A DNA stretch of 64,000 bases from Sodiomyces alkalinus F11 (lineage: Eukaryota; Ascomycota; Sordariomycetes; Glomerellales; Plectosphaerellaceae), in NCBI RefSeq assembly GCF_003711515.1, contig NW_021167090.1, positions 441,346 to 505,345 of the forward strand, written 5' to 3'. The translations under genes and the position numbers were made by a program. The notes beneath the pieces were generated by a model. It worked only from the letters and a program-made list of their open reading frames with translations. It ran no database searches and had not been told where the DNA came from. Of this stretch, positions 24,446-36,400 are shown one piece after another. Position 1 is the first letter of the stretch. Each line of letters begins with the position of its first letter.

Positions 24446-25593
24446 ATGTACGGACAAAACCCTCGCGAGGACGTTGCTGTTGTGGCAAGCCACAACGAAG
24501 CGGAACGGTTTTGGACATCGATTGCCACAACAACGTCCGCCCACTACTCGCAAATACGCGGGCAACGCCGGGCAGACGAGGCAGAACACACACCTAGCCC
24601 GCAACTAGCTCTCCCGCATGGATTCATGGACTCAGCCGTCGACTCCGAAGTCCCAAGTGCTGGCAGTGGGCTCTTGTCAGGCGGAGCGAGCGACCGGCGC
24701 CCTGACACGCGCACCCCTCGGCCCTCAGAGACGAACGGCTCGTCGCCACTAAACGGCGGAAATGCGGCCGACGTACCTGACCATCATGCGAGCGAGGACT
24801 CTATCGAGCCCTGGCTGCCGGAGACGAGCACCCCGGCGTCCGCGACCGCTCCGCCGCCATACTGGTCGCGCAGCAGCAGCAGCAACCCCCACCGCCGGTC
24901 CCCCTCGAACATTTCCAACATATCCACGGAGTCTTCTTTCCCTGCCGGAGCTATCACCATGCGCGACAACGAGGCTAGCGACCAAGACGAGCGCAACAAG
25001 GCGTGCTGGGCGAAAAGCGTCGAGATCACCGACTACGTTGTCGTCAACGGTAGCACAACGGGAATCGGCGCCTTCGTCGTCTGGAATGTGAGGGTTGAGA
25101 CCTTGCAAGTCAGTTTGCCCGCCCCCAAAGTCACAGCCTCATGATTGGGAAACACCCCGCGAAACGCCTGAACGAAGCGCGGTGATGCAAATGCTGACGG
25201 GCTCGCTTTAGGGTAGTTTCATGAACATCCGAAAGCGATATTCTGAGTTCGACGAGCTTAGACATCGACTTGTGATGACGTTCCCGAACTTTTCTGCCGC
25301 CGTACCTCCTTTACCGCCCAAAAGTGTCATATCCAAGTTCAGGCCAAAATTCCTCGACAAAAGGCGACAAGGCCTTCAGTACTTTTTAAAGTATGTTCCC
25401 ACTTTCCCTTTCTCGCACGTTTTTCTTCAGCAGACGAAAAAAAGACTCCCCGGACCTCTATGCCCTGGCTCTTCCGAAAACGCCATCAACCTGCTCTAGG
25501 GTGTGTATGCCTTGCTGACCGGTTGCCAGTTGTATCATGCTGAATCCCGAATTTTCTGGGTCACCAGTACTCAAGGAATTTCTATTCTCGTAA
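24446..25593 (+). CDS. ypt35: PX-domain endosomal protein, Ypt35-like
   Basis: Phox-homology protein that should bind phosphatidylinositol 3-phosphate on endosomes or vacuole; in yeast Ypt35 recruits Vps13 to these membranes. Exons 24446-25108, 25212-25390 and 25530-25593 join in phase (introns 103 and 139 nt) and give 301 residues. The first 180 residues are disordered and Ser/Pro-rich. The PX domain runs from about residue 195 (WAKSVEITDYVVV) through the phosphoinositide-binding RKRYSEFDELRHRL, the proline loop VPPLPPKSVISKFRPKFLDKR, to the end HPEF-type motif CIMLNPEFSGSPVLKEFLF. The ATG at 24446 is the first ATG in the frame. The C-terminal match to the fungal Ypt35 end is close, so the call is firm. 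Confidence 0.9.
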
Positions 25594-27286
25594 ATCACCT
25601 CCCCAGTCGAGGCCGTGCATGTACACGTAAGGCACAGCTTTTATAACATTCAATATCAACGATCCGCGGGGAGGCCTTCAAGAACACCCCTCACACACAC
25701 ACACTCTCTCTCTCTCTCTCTCAACAGGGAGAAAAGAGAAGTCTGACCGGCGGAGGCGGCAGTCAAATCGCGCACTCTCCATGCAGCTGAGGTCGGGCGA
25801 AAATGGGAACAACCTATCGGGCCCAACGTGGCACCATCGGCAAGGTCATAGCGCAAATAACGACAATATTTGAGTGGACGCTTTTGGCGATGCATGCCTC
25901 CAAGGACTTGGCAGATGCTGCGAAACTCCTGCGAAACACGGCGACTGCACGCTATCCGCGATGTCTAGGAGCTAATTAGTCACTGGCATTCGTACTGAGC
26001 CGTGGGAGGGAGCCCGCCCAGAAAATTTGTACCCGGGACGAGGGGCCAGAGTTCCTTGGCCGCCCAGAACAGACGCGAGTAGCCGCCTGCCACGCATCAA
26101 ACTGGCGTCTTGCAACTGTGCTGCAGAGGGACCACTTGGGGCGTGCGGGATCGTCCCCCCAAAAAAGAGTGGCGAGCGTCCGGAGCTGACGCGTACGGGT
26201 GGTCTGTCATTACGGATAGATCCCACTCCTTCCGAGACGGCCCGGGCAACTATTACCTAGCTAATTACTACTATGGTCTCACGACCTTTGGATTGTCCAT
26301 AATGTGCAGAGCTTTGCACATTCCGACGGTTTCTCAGCAGAAAAAGGGGATGAACCGATGTACATTAACAGAACGCCTGCACCGGCAGCTTCGGATCATT
26401 CCAAGTCTAATCAGGCATGATTAGTTGTTCACACGGGATTCGGACTTTATTGGCAATATATTTTCGGCCAACATCCCTTCCATCAGTCGTCTAATTGTTA
26501 CGATACAGTCTCTGCCATTCCAGCTTATCCGTCATACTGTCATCAATGAACCGAACTGACAGCCAAGTCGACTGCCTTTTGCTCTGAGTTAGGAGGACAT
26601 CTGAGTGGCTCGATATTCATTAGTCACTTGCTTCTCAGATAACCGCGACTCGGCGTATCACGACCATACCACGACCACGACGAATGACGCCCCGTCCTAG
26701 GGCTTTGAATAGCAGTCAAACTCGGGCCTCGCATCGCTATCCAAGCCGCTGTTTTCACTGCACACCACCTCTGGGTGTTTGCCGACCTTGTTTTGAACCA
26801 GCAGCCAATGACTTGGGTATTGGTTTTTTTCGTCTTGTTATTGATGCTCGTAGAGCGGGATACCCACTCAGCTTTGAACCTGCACATTTGATTCTCGTGT
26901 TCCCGTCCAGCTTAATAGCCCGCTACCGAACATCCACGCACAGCGCAACGGTGGCGCATCAGGTACGATCAAACTCCCACGAATAGGCCTCTCTAGCTTC
27001 ACCACCGGGCTCTCTGCAGTATTCCTCACGCGGGCGCTTCTGTGGAACCACCCTGATCCTACAGATGCGAAAACGATAGGGAGTGGTTTAATTTTTTTTT
27101 TTGTCTTGTTATTTTTTTATTTTTCCTCTTCTTGCAAACCATTAAGCATCCTATTTACGACGTCCCGTTGCTTTCGGCATCTGTCGGATTCCTCTTACAA
27201 ATTGCTGGACCAATAAGAAGGTTACTGTAGACTATGCTCTACACGTATGAAGAGCAGCAGGACCAACGGGATACCTTGTGCCAAGG
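25594..27286. other. Intergenic region with AC/CT microsatellite
   Basis: About 1.7 kb. An (AC)n(TC)n microsatellite lies at 25691-25722, and T-rich runs at 27090-27125 precede the next gene. No supported gene. Confidence 0.5.
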
Positions 27287-29464
27287 ATGACGTGTCCGTG
27301 CACATCCAACTCATCCAACTCATCCTCCCCATCTATCAGGTCGAGCCACCACCCTCCAAGTCCGCAACTTCCACCTATTCCACTGCTTACACCAACACGA
27401 CTATCGAAATCTTTGGTGCCGTCGTCATCACCATCGTTGCCATCAACACTGGGACGATCCTCGGTAGTCGAACCGTTATGCAACTTGAATTCCCTGACCG
27501 ATCCTCAATGTCCACCACTGGAGGCCGGGATAGCAAGGCCGGATTCGATCCTTTCCATAAAGGCGGTCAATAGTAGTTCCACCACCACGTTTACGACGAG
27601 CAGCTTCAGGTCGAGGAAAGAATACCTCGCATCGCTCATACCTCCATCGAACGAGGAGTTCCAGAAGATATATAACGTGCAGAAGGAGAAAGAGGCTCAG
27701 ATCAAGACGAAGGCGAGGCCGCACAGGCGTCATTCCATGTTGCAGCGCGAGCCGGAGCGCCGCGGCGCATTGTCGCGATCGAGGTCACGATCTCGAGTAG
27801 ATTCGACTCACTCTGGCGACACCGGGCGCAGTACGAGCTCCCAGGGATCCACGGTCAACAGAGCAGCCACAGTCATCCAACGGACGTATCGTGGTTACCG
27901 TTCGAGACGGGAGATGGAAGGCCTGGGACTCGATTCTTCCACAAGGTGGATTGCCGCCATTCAAGAAGCGCAATTCCGGGAGACGACCAAGCCGCGGCCG
28001 AAATATGCTGCTGGCTCTTCTGATGAGGAAGCGACGTATCAGCTCTCCAGGGATGAAGATTCCAACAGCCGGCATGGTTCCACCGCGAAAAAGAACTGGA
28101 AAAAGGCCGCCATAATCGCTCGCCGGGCGGGCCATGACGACCCGGACTCTGACTGGTCCTCCCCATCCCCGACACACTCCGACGGGCCCGAAGAGACGCG
28201 CGAAGAGCGGGCCGAGAGGCGCCGGCAGCGACAGGAGGCTATTGCCAAGAGGAAGCGCGAGGCGAAGATGATGGGGCTGCAATACTTCTTGGAGATGGTC
28301 GACTACAAGCACCGATACGGAAGCAACTTGCACACCTACCACGAAGAGTGGAAGAAGGCGGAGACCAACGAGAACTTCTTCTACTGGCTCGATTACGGCG
28401 AAGGGAGGAATATCGATATGGCGGCTTGCCCGCGCGATCAACTGGAACGAGAGCGCGTGCGCTACCTATCCCGGGAAGAGCGGCAGTACTATCTCGTCGC
28501 TGTCGATGGGGAGGGACGCCTGTGCTGGGCTAAGAACGGCGATCTTATCAACACTTCGGAAGACTACAGGGACAGCATCCACGGTATTGTCCCGGCCGAC
28601 GACCCTACCCCGGCGTGGGCTGAATCCGAGGGCCGGGCTTGGACACTTGGTTCCGAACACGACGGTGCAGGGTCGTCGGCAAGCCGGTCTACCTCCTCGA
28701 CGGAGTCGGCCCGCGAGGCAGAGCGAGCTGCCAGGTATGCAACTCCCGAATTCGACAACGCTCAGGGGCCACGGAAGGTGATGCACCTGACCGTGGGCAC
28801 CGTCTTCAACAAGCTGCTGCGCAAATCCGTGCGTAAGAACACGTGGATCTTTGTGGCGGACACCAGTTTCCGGCTGTACATTGGGATCAAGAGCTCCGGG
28901 GTGTTCCAGCATTCGTCGTTCCTGCAGGGCAGCCGGATTTCGGCGGCGGGCCTGATCAAGGTCCAGGACGGCAAGCTGACATCGCTGTCCCCGCTCAGCG
29001 GACATTACCGGCCGTCGACGTCCCATTTGCGGGCCTTCGTCCGCAGCCTCAAGGAGGCCGGGGTCGACATGTCGAAGGTGACGATTTCCAAGTCGTACGC
29101 CGTCCTGATGGGGCTGGAGGCGTACGTCAAGACGCGGAGCAAGGGGAAACGGACGCTCGAGAGGCTGATGACGAGGAAGGAGAAGTTGGTGGCGCCGGAG
29201 CAGTTTGCTAGGCGGGAGGAGGAGGAGCGGGATAAGAGCGAGAGCGCGGAGAAGGAGAGGGAGGTACTTGAGGAGCAAAATGTATTGAGGAGGACGAAGT
29301 GGTTGGAGAAGAGGCATGTGACGTCGACGAGGAACAACAATCCCGAGCCTCCGGGGGTCGGGGGGTCCCAGAAATCGGGCGACGACGCACAGGGCGAACC
29401 TGAAGGGGTCTCTGATGACGCTTCTGCAATCCCTCCAGAGATTGAAGCTATGGTCCGGACCTAG
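27287..29464 (+). CDS. IQ calmodulin-binding motif protein (IQM-like)
   Basis: Probable calmodulin-binding protein of the fungal and plant IQM-like type; its biochemical role is not known. Single exon, 725 residues from the ATG at 27287. The first 110 residues are Ser/Pro-rich and disordered. RKEYLASLIPPSNEEFQKIYN follows. One IQ motif (AATVIQRTYRGYRSRREM, about residues 193-210) comes next. The central conserved block contains KMMGLQYFLEMVDYKHRYG, ENFFYWLDYGEG and YLSREERQYYLVAVD. A second block has KLLRKSVRKNTWIFVADTSF, SSFLQGSRISAAG and GHYRPSTSHLRAFV, the latter matching the family's GHYRP signature. The C terminus is a charged helix. N-terminal start is less certain than the core. Confidence 0.85.
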   Translation: MTCPCTSNSSNSSSPSIRSSHHPPSPQLPPIPLLTPTRLSKSLVPSSSPSLPSTLGRSSVVEPLCNLNSLTDPQCPPLEAGIARPDSILSIKAVNSSSTTTFTTSSFRSRKEYLASLIPPSNEEFQKIYNVQKEKEAQIKTKARPHRRHSMLQREPERRGALSRSRSRSRVDSTHSGDTGRSTSSQGSTVNRAATVIQRTYRGYRSRREMEGLGLDSSTRWIAAIQEAQFRETTKPRPKYAAGSSDEEATYQLSRDEDSNSRHGSTAKKNWKKAAIIARRAGHDDPDSDWSSPSPTHSDGPEETREERAERRRQRQEAIAKRKREAKMMGLQYFLEMVDYKHRYGSNLHTYHEEWKKAETNENFFYWLDYGEGRNIDMAACPRDQLERERVRYLSREERQYYLVAVDGEGRLCWAKNGDLINTSEDYRDSIHGIVPADDPTPAWAESEGRAWTLGSEHDGAGSSASRSTSSTESAREAERAARYATPEFDNAQGPRKVMHLTVGTVFNKLLRKSVRKNTWIFVADTSFRLYIGIKSSGVFQHSSFLQGSRISAAGLIKVQDGKLTSLSPLSGHYRPSTSHLRAFVRSLKEAGVDMSKVTISKSYAVLMGLEAYVKTRSKGKRTLERLMTRKEKLVAPEQFARREEEERDKSESAEKEREVLEEQNVLRRTKWLEKRHVTSTRNNNPEPPGVGGSQKSGDDAQGEPEGVSDDASAIPPEIEAMVRT

Positions 29465-30268
29465 AGATGGTATGAGAGACCATGGTTATGATCCTCCTAT
29501 TAGAATTAGATACCCAAGGGCAGACGAGCACCTATCTCATTTGCGGGCGGAGATTCACCTTTAACTGGTGTAGATGAACGACTTTTACACTGCTATTATG
29601 ACATTATTGCTCCCTTGCCCTTCCGATGTTCTGAGGCATAGTGAAGAGGATGGTATATCTCTTGTTATCAATACGCACTCTATTGACGGTTTCTCATGAC
29701 TGATGACTTTGATGACGGCAAAGGCAGGTAGGTACCTAAGGCAATACCTTACCTATAAGGTACTTATCCAGATACGGATCTGGGGAAGGGAGCATTAAGG
29801 TACTTAGCGTAGCTGCTGCATTTCTCGGAATATTCTCTCCCGTGCAAGGCCTGGAGTGATACCTAGTAGTTTGTAACTATCACCAGATTCACCACCTCAT
29901 TCCAGTGCATCAACTTTGGCGGGGTGCTCGCTTCCCTCTTTGGTGGCACGAAGTACTGTACGTACCTCTGTTTTCATCAAGAGACCCCAGCATCCCCGCA
30001 ACCTTCAACCACGAACCAAACAAACAACTGAACCTTGACACTGGGCGCGCGCCACCAAGGGCGAAAAAAAGAAAAAAAAAAGAAAAAAGAAAAAAGGAAG
30101 CTGAGGCCAAAGGATAACGCGACACAAGAATCAATTGGATCATCGGCCTTCAGAACGAAAATTTTCTTACCGACAAAAGACAAAACCAATTGACCAACAA
30201 AAATTTCCCATTACGCGATTCGGACGTGACAGGAAAACGACAACCCCGACGGCGGGACCCGATTTCCC
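29465..30268. promoter_or_regulatory. Intergenic region upstream of the SAS4-domain gene
   Basis: About 800 nt between two plus-strand genes. GGTAGGTACCTAAGG/CCTTACCTATAAGG words lie at 29725-29765 and an A-rich run at 30064-30100, just before the next start. No gene seen. Confidence 0.45.
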
Positions 30269-32497
30269 ATGGCCGTCGTAGCGGCAGCGCCCATGGCACC
30301 TATGACGACCAGCACGCGCTCCAGCAAGAGGGCGGCTGCTAGTGGCAATAGGGGTGAGATGGGCAGCGAGAGAGGCCGTGGCCGCGCCCGCGGCCAGGCC
30401 GACCAGCAGGCCCAACCCATCAATATCTATCCCGCGTCTTCTCATCCTCGTCGCACGAAGCGTCATTCGAACACCGTCGATGGCGAATTGGGCGGTCCGG
30501 CTCCGAAACGATCCCGAACGGACGCGCAGATCATCCTCGAGACCCGCGTTTCGAACCCCGACGCGACGGAGACGGAGAACGAGGTTCCGAAAGCTGTGCC
30601 TGGCACCAGGTCTACTACCATCGACGCCGACGCGGTTGTTACTCTGGGTCCGCAGTCGCAACCACAGTCGCGACCGCAACCGCAACCGCAACCGCAACCG
30701 CAACCGCAACCGCAACCACGACAACAACCGCAACCACGGCAACAACCGCAACCACGACAACAACACCACCATCCTCCCGATCCACGTCACCACGAACCCG
30801 CGTCAAGTGTACCGCTCGCCGATGTGCGCCCTGCCAACACCACGGCCTCACCACGCAGCACCCGGGCCCCTTCGGCGGGCAGCAACAACACTTCGTCCCG
30901 GTCTCGGTTGACCAAGCACCAGGCCAAGGTGGTCGACGGGATACGTCACGAACTGGATCGCCTGCAGCCCGGCGAGAGCAGCGACGCGAAAGAGAAGGAG
31001 CAGCGAGGCGGCCGCAAGCTACGGTCCCAAGAGGCCACCCGCTTCAAGAGCGAGCTGTCGGCTTACTTCCCGGACTATGATGAGGTCATCGGCAACGACC
31101 CCAAGGAACAGCGTGCGTACTGCCCCCGAACCTACCCAGTACCGAGTACCGAGTACCGGTTGCCGTGCCTACCTTACTACCTTACGTGAGAGGCTTTACA
31201 AGCTACCTAGTCAGATATGCTGACAAATTTTGTTTTCTTTTCCTTTTCTTTTTGGGCCCCGTTCGTAGACCTCTTGAACATCGATACCCCGATTGTTGTC
31301 GTCGATTCGTTCCCACGCTATTACCAAGGCCAAGTGGTGGCGCCGCTCTTCACCCCATCCCCAGCCGATCCAACGCCAGCCCCTCCGCACCAGTACCTCC
31401 AACATGGGGAATACCCGATCCGCGGATACGGGGACGCTCTCTACGAAGACCTCTTCGACTCGCAGCGCATAGACTTCGACTTCCTCGGAAATAGCTACAA
31501 GGGCAAGACGCTGAACTCAGATCCCCTTCCGGACGAGTCGTACATTCCGGTGCATAAAAAGGCCGCGAGGATCGAGCGGTCCATACGGAATACGGAGAGG
31601 GGCCGCGCGCAGCATGAGAGGGACCAGATCGTCCGGCTGCTGGACGGGCTTCAGGGCCACGACTGGCTGAGGATCATGGGCGTGAGCGGTGTCACCGAGA
31701 GTAAGAAGAGGACGTTCGAGCCGGCGAGAGACCACTTCATCAAGGGGTGCGAGGCCATTCTGGACAAGTTTCGCCAGTGGAGTCGGGAAGAGAAGCGGCG
31801 CAAGGCCCTGAAGGAGCGTGCGCTTGCCGAGGCTGAGAAGGGGGACGCCTCGCACTCGGGGGACGATGGGGTTGCGAGGGAGGGTGGAGGCCGGGGGGGT
31901 CGGCGAAGAACCGAAGTGGCCGATAGCGACGAGGAGGTTGAAGAGGAGGGGGAGGATGGAGGAAGAGGAGGAGGAGAAGAAGAAGAAGAAGAAGAAGGAG
32001 ATGATGACGAAGAAAAACATGACGTCTCGGAGAGGGGCGAGCCGGCTGACGAAAACGACGTCGAAGCCTCCGTCGCCAAGCAGCTCCGTGAGGAAGCAGC
32101 GGCAAGGTTGAGAACACCTGTCGCCAAAGCGACCACTCGGAGGCGGCCGCGTGTTGTCATTGCTAGCTCTGCTCCTGCGGCGGTGGCAACGGCGGACAAG
32201 GCACCTCAGGCGGCGAGGCCCACGCCCACGCCCACGCCCACGCCCACGCCCACGCCCACGCCTCCTCCTCCGCCGCCGCCGCCGCCGCGCGAGTTCAAGT
32301 CGTTTTTCAAAAAGAAGCACGAGCGCGATGCGGCGCTGAATAAGCACCGTCGCGCTGGCCGCCGCGTCTTAGCTTGGGGGGAGCCGATTCCGGATATGGG
32401 CGAGTATGAGTTTCAGCTGCCGGAGGAGTTGATGGACGAGGAGCTCCTGAAGGCGAGGGCCCGGAAGAGACGCCGGGAGCTGAGAAGCCGGCCGTGA
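30269..32497 (+). CDS. SAS4-domain (something-about-silencing 4) chromatin protein
   Basis: Likely subunit of a histone acetyltransferase complex, by analogy with yeast Sas4, which scaffolds the Sas2 H4K16 acetylase. Exons 30269-31112 and 31269-32497 join in phase across a 156-nt intron and give 690 residues. The N-terminal half is disordered with a PQ repeat. HQAKVVDGIRHELDRLQPG and RFKSELSAYFPDYDEVIGND follow. Exon 2 opens with LLNIDTPIVVVDSF and GDALYEDLFDSQRIDFDF, then the SAS4 core: IERSIRNTERGRAQHERDQI, RLLDGLQGHDWLRIMGVSGV and PARDHFIKGCEAILDKFRQW. An acidic tract, a PT/PP repeat and a basic C terminus (RARKRRRELRSRP) complete it. The SAS4 core is diagnostic; complex membership is inferred. 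Confidence 0.88.
30650..30770. repeat. CCGCAA/CCACAA tandem repeat encoding (PQ)n
   Basis: Hexamer-based repeats encode a Pro-Gln tract with Arg-Gln interruptions in the SAS4-domain protein. The frame is kept. Confidence 0.9.
32217..32290. repeat. CCCACG and CCG repeats encoding (PT)n and poly-Pro
   Basis: About eight CCCACG hexamers followed by CCT/CCG triplets encode PTPTPT and then poly-Pro in the C-terminal half of the SAS4-domain protein. Confidence 0.9.
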
Positions 32498-33470
32498 AGA
32501 GATTTGACGGTGCTGCATTTTTTGTTTCTCTTCTCTTCTTTGTTTTATTTCGGAAGCATGGTATTATTGTTGTACAATTGGGATTCTGGTCATTGGAAGG
32601 GAAGGGAAGGGAAGGGATTGGGAGGCAGGCGGGCGTTCAGGTCTTTTTCTTAGCCACACTACGTGGTCTGTACCTTATTATAAAGGGTTATTGTTATTGG
32701 TACGGCATGGGCAGGAGGTACCATTGCTACACGTACTATGCATGGGTATCAGGGATATGGAATGGTTCCGGTCCCCTTGTAGCAATAACATTTAGACGGC
32801 AAATCTGGAGGGGGAGGGCAATGGCGACTGCAATATCAAGAGATGCATGGCAATGATGCCGTAACGTAAGGTAGTCAGATCGAACCTATGTGCTTATATA
32901 ATCAATGGCTGCCGGTCCCGGACCGGACAGTCTGGGTGATTATTCATGCATGCGAGCCACTTCTACAAAGTACCCACCCAGTGACGACTGGACTGGCGAC
33001 GCGCTCCCCTCGAACGTGGGAAAGCACGACTGCGGAGCAAGCTACCCCAGCTAAGGTAACTGCCCTCTGGGATAGCCTCAGCAATCACCAATTTTTTCTT
33101 GTTTCTTTTTTTTTTTCTTTTCTTTTACCGCCTCTTCTTTTGAACCTTGTACCATTGATCGCCCCTTCCATATTGCTCCTTGCACCCTCAAAACGACACC
33201 ACGTCTTTCATTCCACCGAACAGGATCTGTCAACTCCTCGACAAGCTATAACATAATACTACCTATCTGCCAAAGAAGGATTGGGGGTGGCCACGATGAC
33301 TGAAGTCTGGTTCTTGCTTTGGCCTCGCACCTAACGCAACCTTCTACGGCTGGCGAACTCGAGAATAAGTACTCGCCCACGTCTAATTACGCCCTAGAGT
33401 CGATGCGTCAGACCCGATAGCCGCCGTTCAGCTCTCTTCCTCCCACGACAATTCTTCCCGACGCATCACC
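32498..33470. promoter_or_regulatory. Intergenic region upstream of taf2
   Basis: About 970 nt. It has a GGGAA repeat at 32597-32618 and a T/C-rich stretch at 33090-33135 that could belong to the taf2 promoter. No gene seen. Confidence 0.45.
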
Positions 33471-36400
33471 ATGTCCGCATTTTCACCTCCCCCAGAGGTA
33501 GGTGGGTCGACGACGTTGGATGATGAGGGCCTGCCTCCCCTCAACGACGAGCCGATCCGACCATACTTCGTCATCCGTCAAGACGTTTTTCTCGAGGTCA
33601 ACTTTCGCGAGAAGTGCGTCCACGGCAAGAGCGAGATCACCATCGCAAACATCAAAGATGAATCATTAGCAGAGATCGCTATCGATGCGCGACAATCCCA
33701 GATAGATGTGGACAACGTCGAGATCGAGGTCCTCCGAGATACGAGGCCCGTCGCTCCTCCCAGGAAGATTGCCGCTACCTACAACGACCCTTACCGTCTC
33801 TTGACCTACCCCGAACACTACAACTGGAATGCCACCCACCACGACCTGCGTCGCATCAGGATGCGCCCCCTGGTTCACTCCCGACGAAACGATGCAGCCG
33901 CTGAAGATAGGGAAGCAGTCGGCTCTACCCCCGTCGATGGATCCATACGCATCTCGCTGAAGGACTTGGACGAACTGGTATCCACCCACAAGCGTCCTAT
34001 CAAGATCCGCGTTCCCTCCAGCAACCCCGTCTCCTTTGCCGCCGAGTCTTCGTCGCTCACCGACTCCGGGACCGGCAGCCTCGCTCGTCGAGAATTCCGC
34101 ATCACCATTCCTTTCACCACCAAGAATATCCGCGACGGCCTCCAGTTCGTAGGTGTCGATCCCAGCGAGTTTAAGTGGCCGCACCTCTACACACGTCATA
34201 CCATAGATCCCGGCACCGCCTCCTGCATCTTCCCCTGTATCGACGATCACGGCCAGAATTGCGCCTGGTCCATCTCCATCAAGTTCCCGAGGACCTTGGG
34301 CGACGCCCTGGGACAACCCCTCGCCACCCAAAAGAACGGGGCGAATGGGCCGCAGAAGGGGGCTGCTGCTGCCGCCGCCGCCGCCGCCGCCGCCCATGAC
34401 GCCGACCACCTCGACTTTGGGCTCTCCGAGGAGGACAAGCTCTTGGAGATGACCGCCCTCTGTTCCGGCTATGTGGCGGACGAAATCATCGACCCCACCG
34501 ACGAACGCAAAAAGGTTGTGACGTTCGACCTCGACAAGAAAACCTCCGCCCAAAAGCTCGCCTTCGCCGTCGGCCCCTTTGAAGCCGTCGACGTATCCGG
34601 CGCCTGGCGACCCGAGACCGACGACGAGAAGCTCGGCGCCAACGCCCTCAAGATCCAGGCCTTCTGCCTACCCGGCCGCGCCGAGGAGACCCTCAACACG
34701 TGCCAGGCGCTCCCTTCGGCCGCCGATTTCTTCACTCTCACCTTTGCGAGGTACCCCTTCGAGGAATACCGTCTGTGCTTCGTCGACGACATGGTGGAAG
34801 ACACCGTCCCCGTGCACTCCCTCGCCTTCGCCAGCAACCGCCTCCTGTTTCCCGAGAACGTCGTGGATCCAGACGTCGAGGTGGCAGTCACCCGGAAACT
34901 CGTCCACAGCCTGGCCACCCAGTGGAGCGGCATCAACCTCCTGCCGAGTCGCCGCTGCGATCTCTGGGTCGTCATCGGCATCGCCTACTACATGGCCGAC
35001 CTGTACCTGAAGAAGCTCTGCGGGAACAACGACTACAGGTTCCGCATGAAGACCATGTCGGACCGCCTGGTCGACCTCGACGTCGACCGCCCGTCGCTGT
35101 ACGACCTCGGTCAGTATCTCCACCTTGGCGATTTTGAGACGGACTTTATGCGTCTCAAAGCGCCCCTCGTCATGTTCATCTTGGACAAGAGGCTGGCCAA
35201 GGCACCGGCCCAGACCAATCTCACCCGCATAATGTCTAGGATACTTTACAAGGCGAACATTGGAGAACGGCAGAGCGACTGGCTGATCAACACCGAGTCT
35301 TTCCGGCGAGTCTGCGAGAAGAATTCTAAGAGCCGGCTCGAGTCCTTCTGGAAACAATGGGTGTACGGGTCGGGGTGCCCTCGCTTCGACGTGACGCAAA
35401 AGTTCAACAAGAAGAAGCTGTGTGTCGAGATGCTGCTGCGTCAGACCCAGGCCCGGACGGCGAAGGACCCGCGCGAATTGGACAAGAAGGACTTCTTCCG
35501 CGCCATCAAGGAGCGCCAGCATGGCGTTTCGGGCGGGGAGGTCCAGGTCTGGTTTACCGGACCCATGACCATCCGGATCCACGAAGCCGACGGAACGCCC
35601 TACGAGCACATTGTCGAGGTGAAGGAGGATGCGGCCGGGGCGAGACAGTGCAAGTACGACATCCCCTACAACACCAAGTACAAGCGCCTGAAGCGTAGCC
35701 GGCGGCAGCGCGACCGGGCGGCCGCCCAGAATGCCGTCGACGGAGGAGGCGAAAATGCCGAGGAAGCGCTCCTCTACTGCCTGGGGGACGTGCTCCAAGG
35801 CCAGGAGGACGTGCAGGAGTGGGACTTGCTGGATTGGCCTCCCGAGATGGAGAAGCGGATGGATCAGGAATCCTACGAGTGGATTCGCATGGATGCCGAC
35901 TTTGAGTGGATCTGCACCATGAAGACCAACTCCGAGTCGTACATGTACGTGTCGCAACTCCAGCAGGATCGGGACGTGGTGGCACAGCAAGACACCATGA
36001 TCTACCTGGCCAGGTCTCCGTCGCACCCCCTCGTCTCGTCCATCTTGACGCGGACCCTCGTGGATCGACGGTACTTCCACGGCATCCGCACCATGGCGTG
36101 CAGCCAGCTGCCCCGGCACGGCGTTGCGGGCCAGAAAGACCCCATGATCGGCCTGTACCACCTGCTCAAGACCTTCAGCGACCTGTGCTGCTTCCCGGGC
36201 GCGCACACGCCCCGGCCCAACGACTTCTCGGACAGGAAACAATACATGGTGCGGAGTGCGATCCCCCTGGCCGTGGCACGGGTCCGAGACAGCCGCGGCA
36301 AGTGTCCCGAGCGCGCGCGCCGGTTCCTGCTGGAGCAGATCCAGCTCAACAACAACGCCAACAACCCGTACTCCGACAACTTTTACATCGCCAAGCTCCT

